Shown: in pieces, positions 7,043-8,299 of the stretch | Layout: every line of letters begins with the position of its first letter | Numbering within the stretch: position 1 is the stretch's first letter | Source: Elusimicrobia bacterium RIFCSPLOWO2_01_FULL_60_11 | Lineage (GTDB): Bacteria; Elusimicrobiota; Elusimicrobia; 2-02-FULL-39-32 | DNA: 8,299 nt | Reading direction: 5' to 3' | NCBI GenBank assembly: GCA_001800085.1 | Contig: MGUS01000039.1 | Location: forward strand, 14,055-22,353 | Position numbers and translations under genes: made by a program | Notes under the pieces: model-generated | What the model was told of the DNA's origin: nothing | The model's input: only the letters and a program-made list of their open reading frames with translations | The model's database searches: none

Positions 7043-8299
7043 TAAAGAGACCCGTATCCTTGTGGTCGACGACGAAAAAGGCATCCGCGACCTCCTGGTC
7101 TACGAGCTCGGGGCTTCGGGATATGATGTGACCGCCGTGGCCAGCGGGAAGGAAGCCCTGGGCCACCTCAAGGATAATAAAGCCCATCTCCTCATCAGCG
7201 ACATCAAGATGCCCAAGATGGACGGAATCCAGGTCTTGAAAGCGGCCAAGGAGATCGACCCGGAGCTCGAAGTCATCATGGCCACGGGATACGGCACCAT
7301 CGAAGAGGCCGTGGCCGCCATGAAGCTGGGCGCGTTCGATTTCATCCAGAAACCCTTCAACATGGACGAGATGCACGCTTTGATCGAACGGGCCCTGGAG
7401 AAGGCGGAGATGAAGTCCCTGCTCACGCTTTATGAAGCCAGCAAGGCGGTCTATTCCCACGTCAAGATGGATAAACTGCTCCCGGTCTTTGTGGATATCT
7501 CCGCCAAGCTTCTGAAAGCGGACGACGTTTCCATACTGCTGATGCGGGATGATGACCACCTGGAGATGGCGGCCAACACGGGATTTGGCGATATCGAGAA
7601 AGAAAAGGTGAGGATCGCCCTGGGGCAAGGCGTGGCGGGACGCGTGGCCGTATCAAAAGAATGCGTCCGCATCGATGGCCCGCTCGACAACGACCCGCGG
7701 TTCCCGGGCATCGCGGGTCACAGCGACATCCGTTCATCGATCGTCTGCCCGCTGCTCTCCCCCAAAGGGACTTTGGGAGTCCTCTGCGTGGCCCGGACGG
7801 AGAACAAGATCCATTTCGACTCCACGGATGAGCGCTATGCCAACATCTTGGCGGCGCAGGTCTCGCAGGCCATCGAGAACGCCAACCTTTACAATGAACT
7901 TGAGGGTAAGATCGAATCCCTGGATCAGGCCTACCGGGACCTCTCGGAAATGCAGGATAAAATGCTCCAGACCGGCAAGCTGGCCGCCATCGGGGAACTG
8001 GCCAGCGGCGTGGCCCACGAGCTCAATAATCCTCTCACCGCGGTCGTGGGGCTCACCGACCTGTTGTTGAGCGACGAGCCGGAGAATACCGAGAAGTGGG
8101 AGGACTTGAAGACCATCAAGGAGCAGACCGTCCGCTGCAGCAAGATCATCATGAACCTGCTCCAGTTCGCGCGGCAGACGAAATCCGAAAAAAAGACCGC
8201 CGACATAAATGATGTGCTGGAGATGGCCGTGAAACTGACCGAATACGACGCCAAGAGTTCCTCGGTGAAGGTCATCAAGGAATACGCGGCCGGCATGCC
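7035..8299 (+). CDS. REC-GAF-HisKA-HATPase soluble histidine kinase, 3'-truncated by window edge
   Basis: A cytoplasmic kinase with 421 complete codons visible. An N-terminal receiver (about 7-122) has Asp12-Asp13, phosphoacceptor Asp56 in SDIKMPKMDG, Thr84 and Lys106. A GAF-type sensor follows at about 137-285, with GQGVAGRVA at 197-205, the DNDPRF stretch near 218-223 and IVCPLLS at 236-242. GAF domains bind small ligands or act in dimer signalling; the ligand here is unknown. A helical linker (about 286-313) leads to HisKA with His328 in AHELNNPL, keeping the ExxN phosphatase motif. The window ends before the HATPase N box, so the ATPase domain is inferred. The ATG at 7035 lies inside the stop region of the remnant (8 nt overlap) and lacks a good Shine-Dalgarno of its own, which points to translational coupling. 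The N-terminal receiver closely resembles REC1 of the upstream hybrid kinase. Confidence 0.92.
   Translation, partial: MDNKETRILVVDDEKGIRDLLVYELGASGYDVTAVASGKEALGHLKDNKAHLLISDIKMPKMDGIQVLKAAKEIDPELEVIMATGYGTIEEAVAAMKLGAFDFIQKPFNMDEMHALIERALEKAEMKSLLTLYEASKAVYSHVKMDKLLPVFVDISAKLLKADDVSILLMRDDDHLEMAANTGFGDIEKEKVRIALGQGVAGRVAVSKECVRIDGPLDNDPRFPGIAGHSDIRSSIVCPLLSPKGTLGVLCVARTENKIHFDSTDERYANILAAQVSQAIENANLYNELEGKIESLDQAYRDLSEMQDKMLQTGKLAAIGELASGVAHELNNPLTAVVGLTDLLLSDEPENTEKWEDLKTIKEQTVRCSKIIMNLLQFARQTKSEKKTADINDVLEMAVKLTEYDAKSSSVKVIKEYAAGM
7192..7225 (+). repeat. Direct repeat copy 2 (receiver phosphosite region)
   Basis: This segment matches 5191-5224 at 32 of 34 positions, with an identical 22 nt run at 7204-7225. 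It encodes the phosphoacceptor loop of the REC domain of the GAF kinase. The two copies are about 2 kb apart in direct orientation. Recombination between them would fuse the two kinases and remove most of the hybrid kinase and the remnant. Confidence 0.7.

Noticed and set aside
7010..7045. An A-rich patch read as a regulatory or promoter element before the last gene
   Set aside because: It encodes the Lys-rich last helix of the receiver remnant (EKVKKW). I see no convincing -35/-10 pair.
5191..7225. The repeated 34 nt segments as ends of a mobile element
   Set aside because: They are in direct orientation, in the same codon phase and encode the same conserved receiver loop. No transposase or terminal inverted repeats are present.

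Overview
The window is a gene-dense, single-strand (+) stretch of what looks like one operon from a Gram-negative bacterium. Gram-negative is inferred from the TonB-dependent outer-membrane receptor at the left edge. G+C appears to be in the mid-to-high 50s by eye. The many stand-alone and hybrid two-component proteins suggest an environmental lineage with elaborate signalling (Desulfobacterota, Nitrospirota, Omnitrophota and similar groups are all possible). The sequence alone does not fix the taxon.

Layout: (1) 2-1615, the C-terminal 537 residues of a TonB-dependent receptor whose 5' end lies outside the window. (2) 1643-2605, a secreted periplasmic substrate-binding protein of the ABC_sub_bind (TrpX-like) type, with no permease or ATPase next to it. 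(3) 2602-4569, a membrane histidine kinase with a periplasmic Cache-like sensor, HAMP, PAS, HisKA and HATPase. (4) 4589-5011, a single-domain CheY-like response regulator. (5) 5028-6941, a soluble hybrid kinase REC-HisKA-HATPase-REC-REC. (6) 6938-7042, a 34-codon reading frame that looks like a receiver domain with its middle removed. (7) 7035-8299, a REC-GAF-HisKA-HATPase kinase cut by the right edge. Gaps are 27, 19 and 16 nt, or the genes overlap (4 nt ATGA twice, 8 nt once). No stretch of 300 nt lacks a gene, and I see no terminator or internal promoter.

Working model (inference): the receptor brings a ligand into the periplasm and the orphan binding protein captures it. The membrane kinase senses the ligand or the loaded binding protein, and phosphate is distributed among five intact receiver domains. 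None of these receivers carries a DNA-binding or enzymatic output domain, and no HPt domain is visible. The final output must therefore be encoded elsewhere or act through protein contact.

The most unusual item is the 34-codon receiver remnant. It keeps the first strand and acidic pair and the last strand and helix of a receiver but lacks the phosphorylation site. It has a good Shine-Dalgarno sequence, overlaps both neighbours and probably couples their translation.
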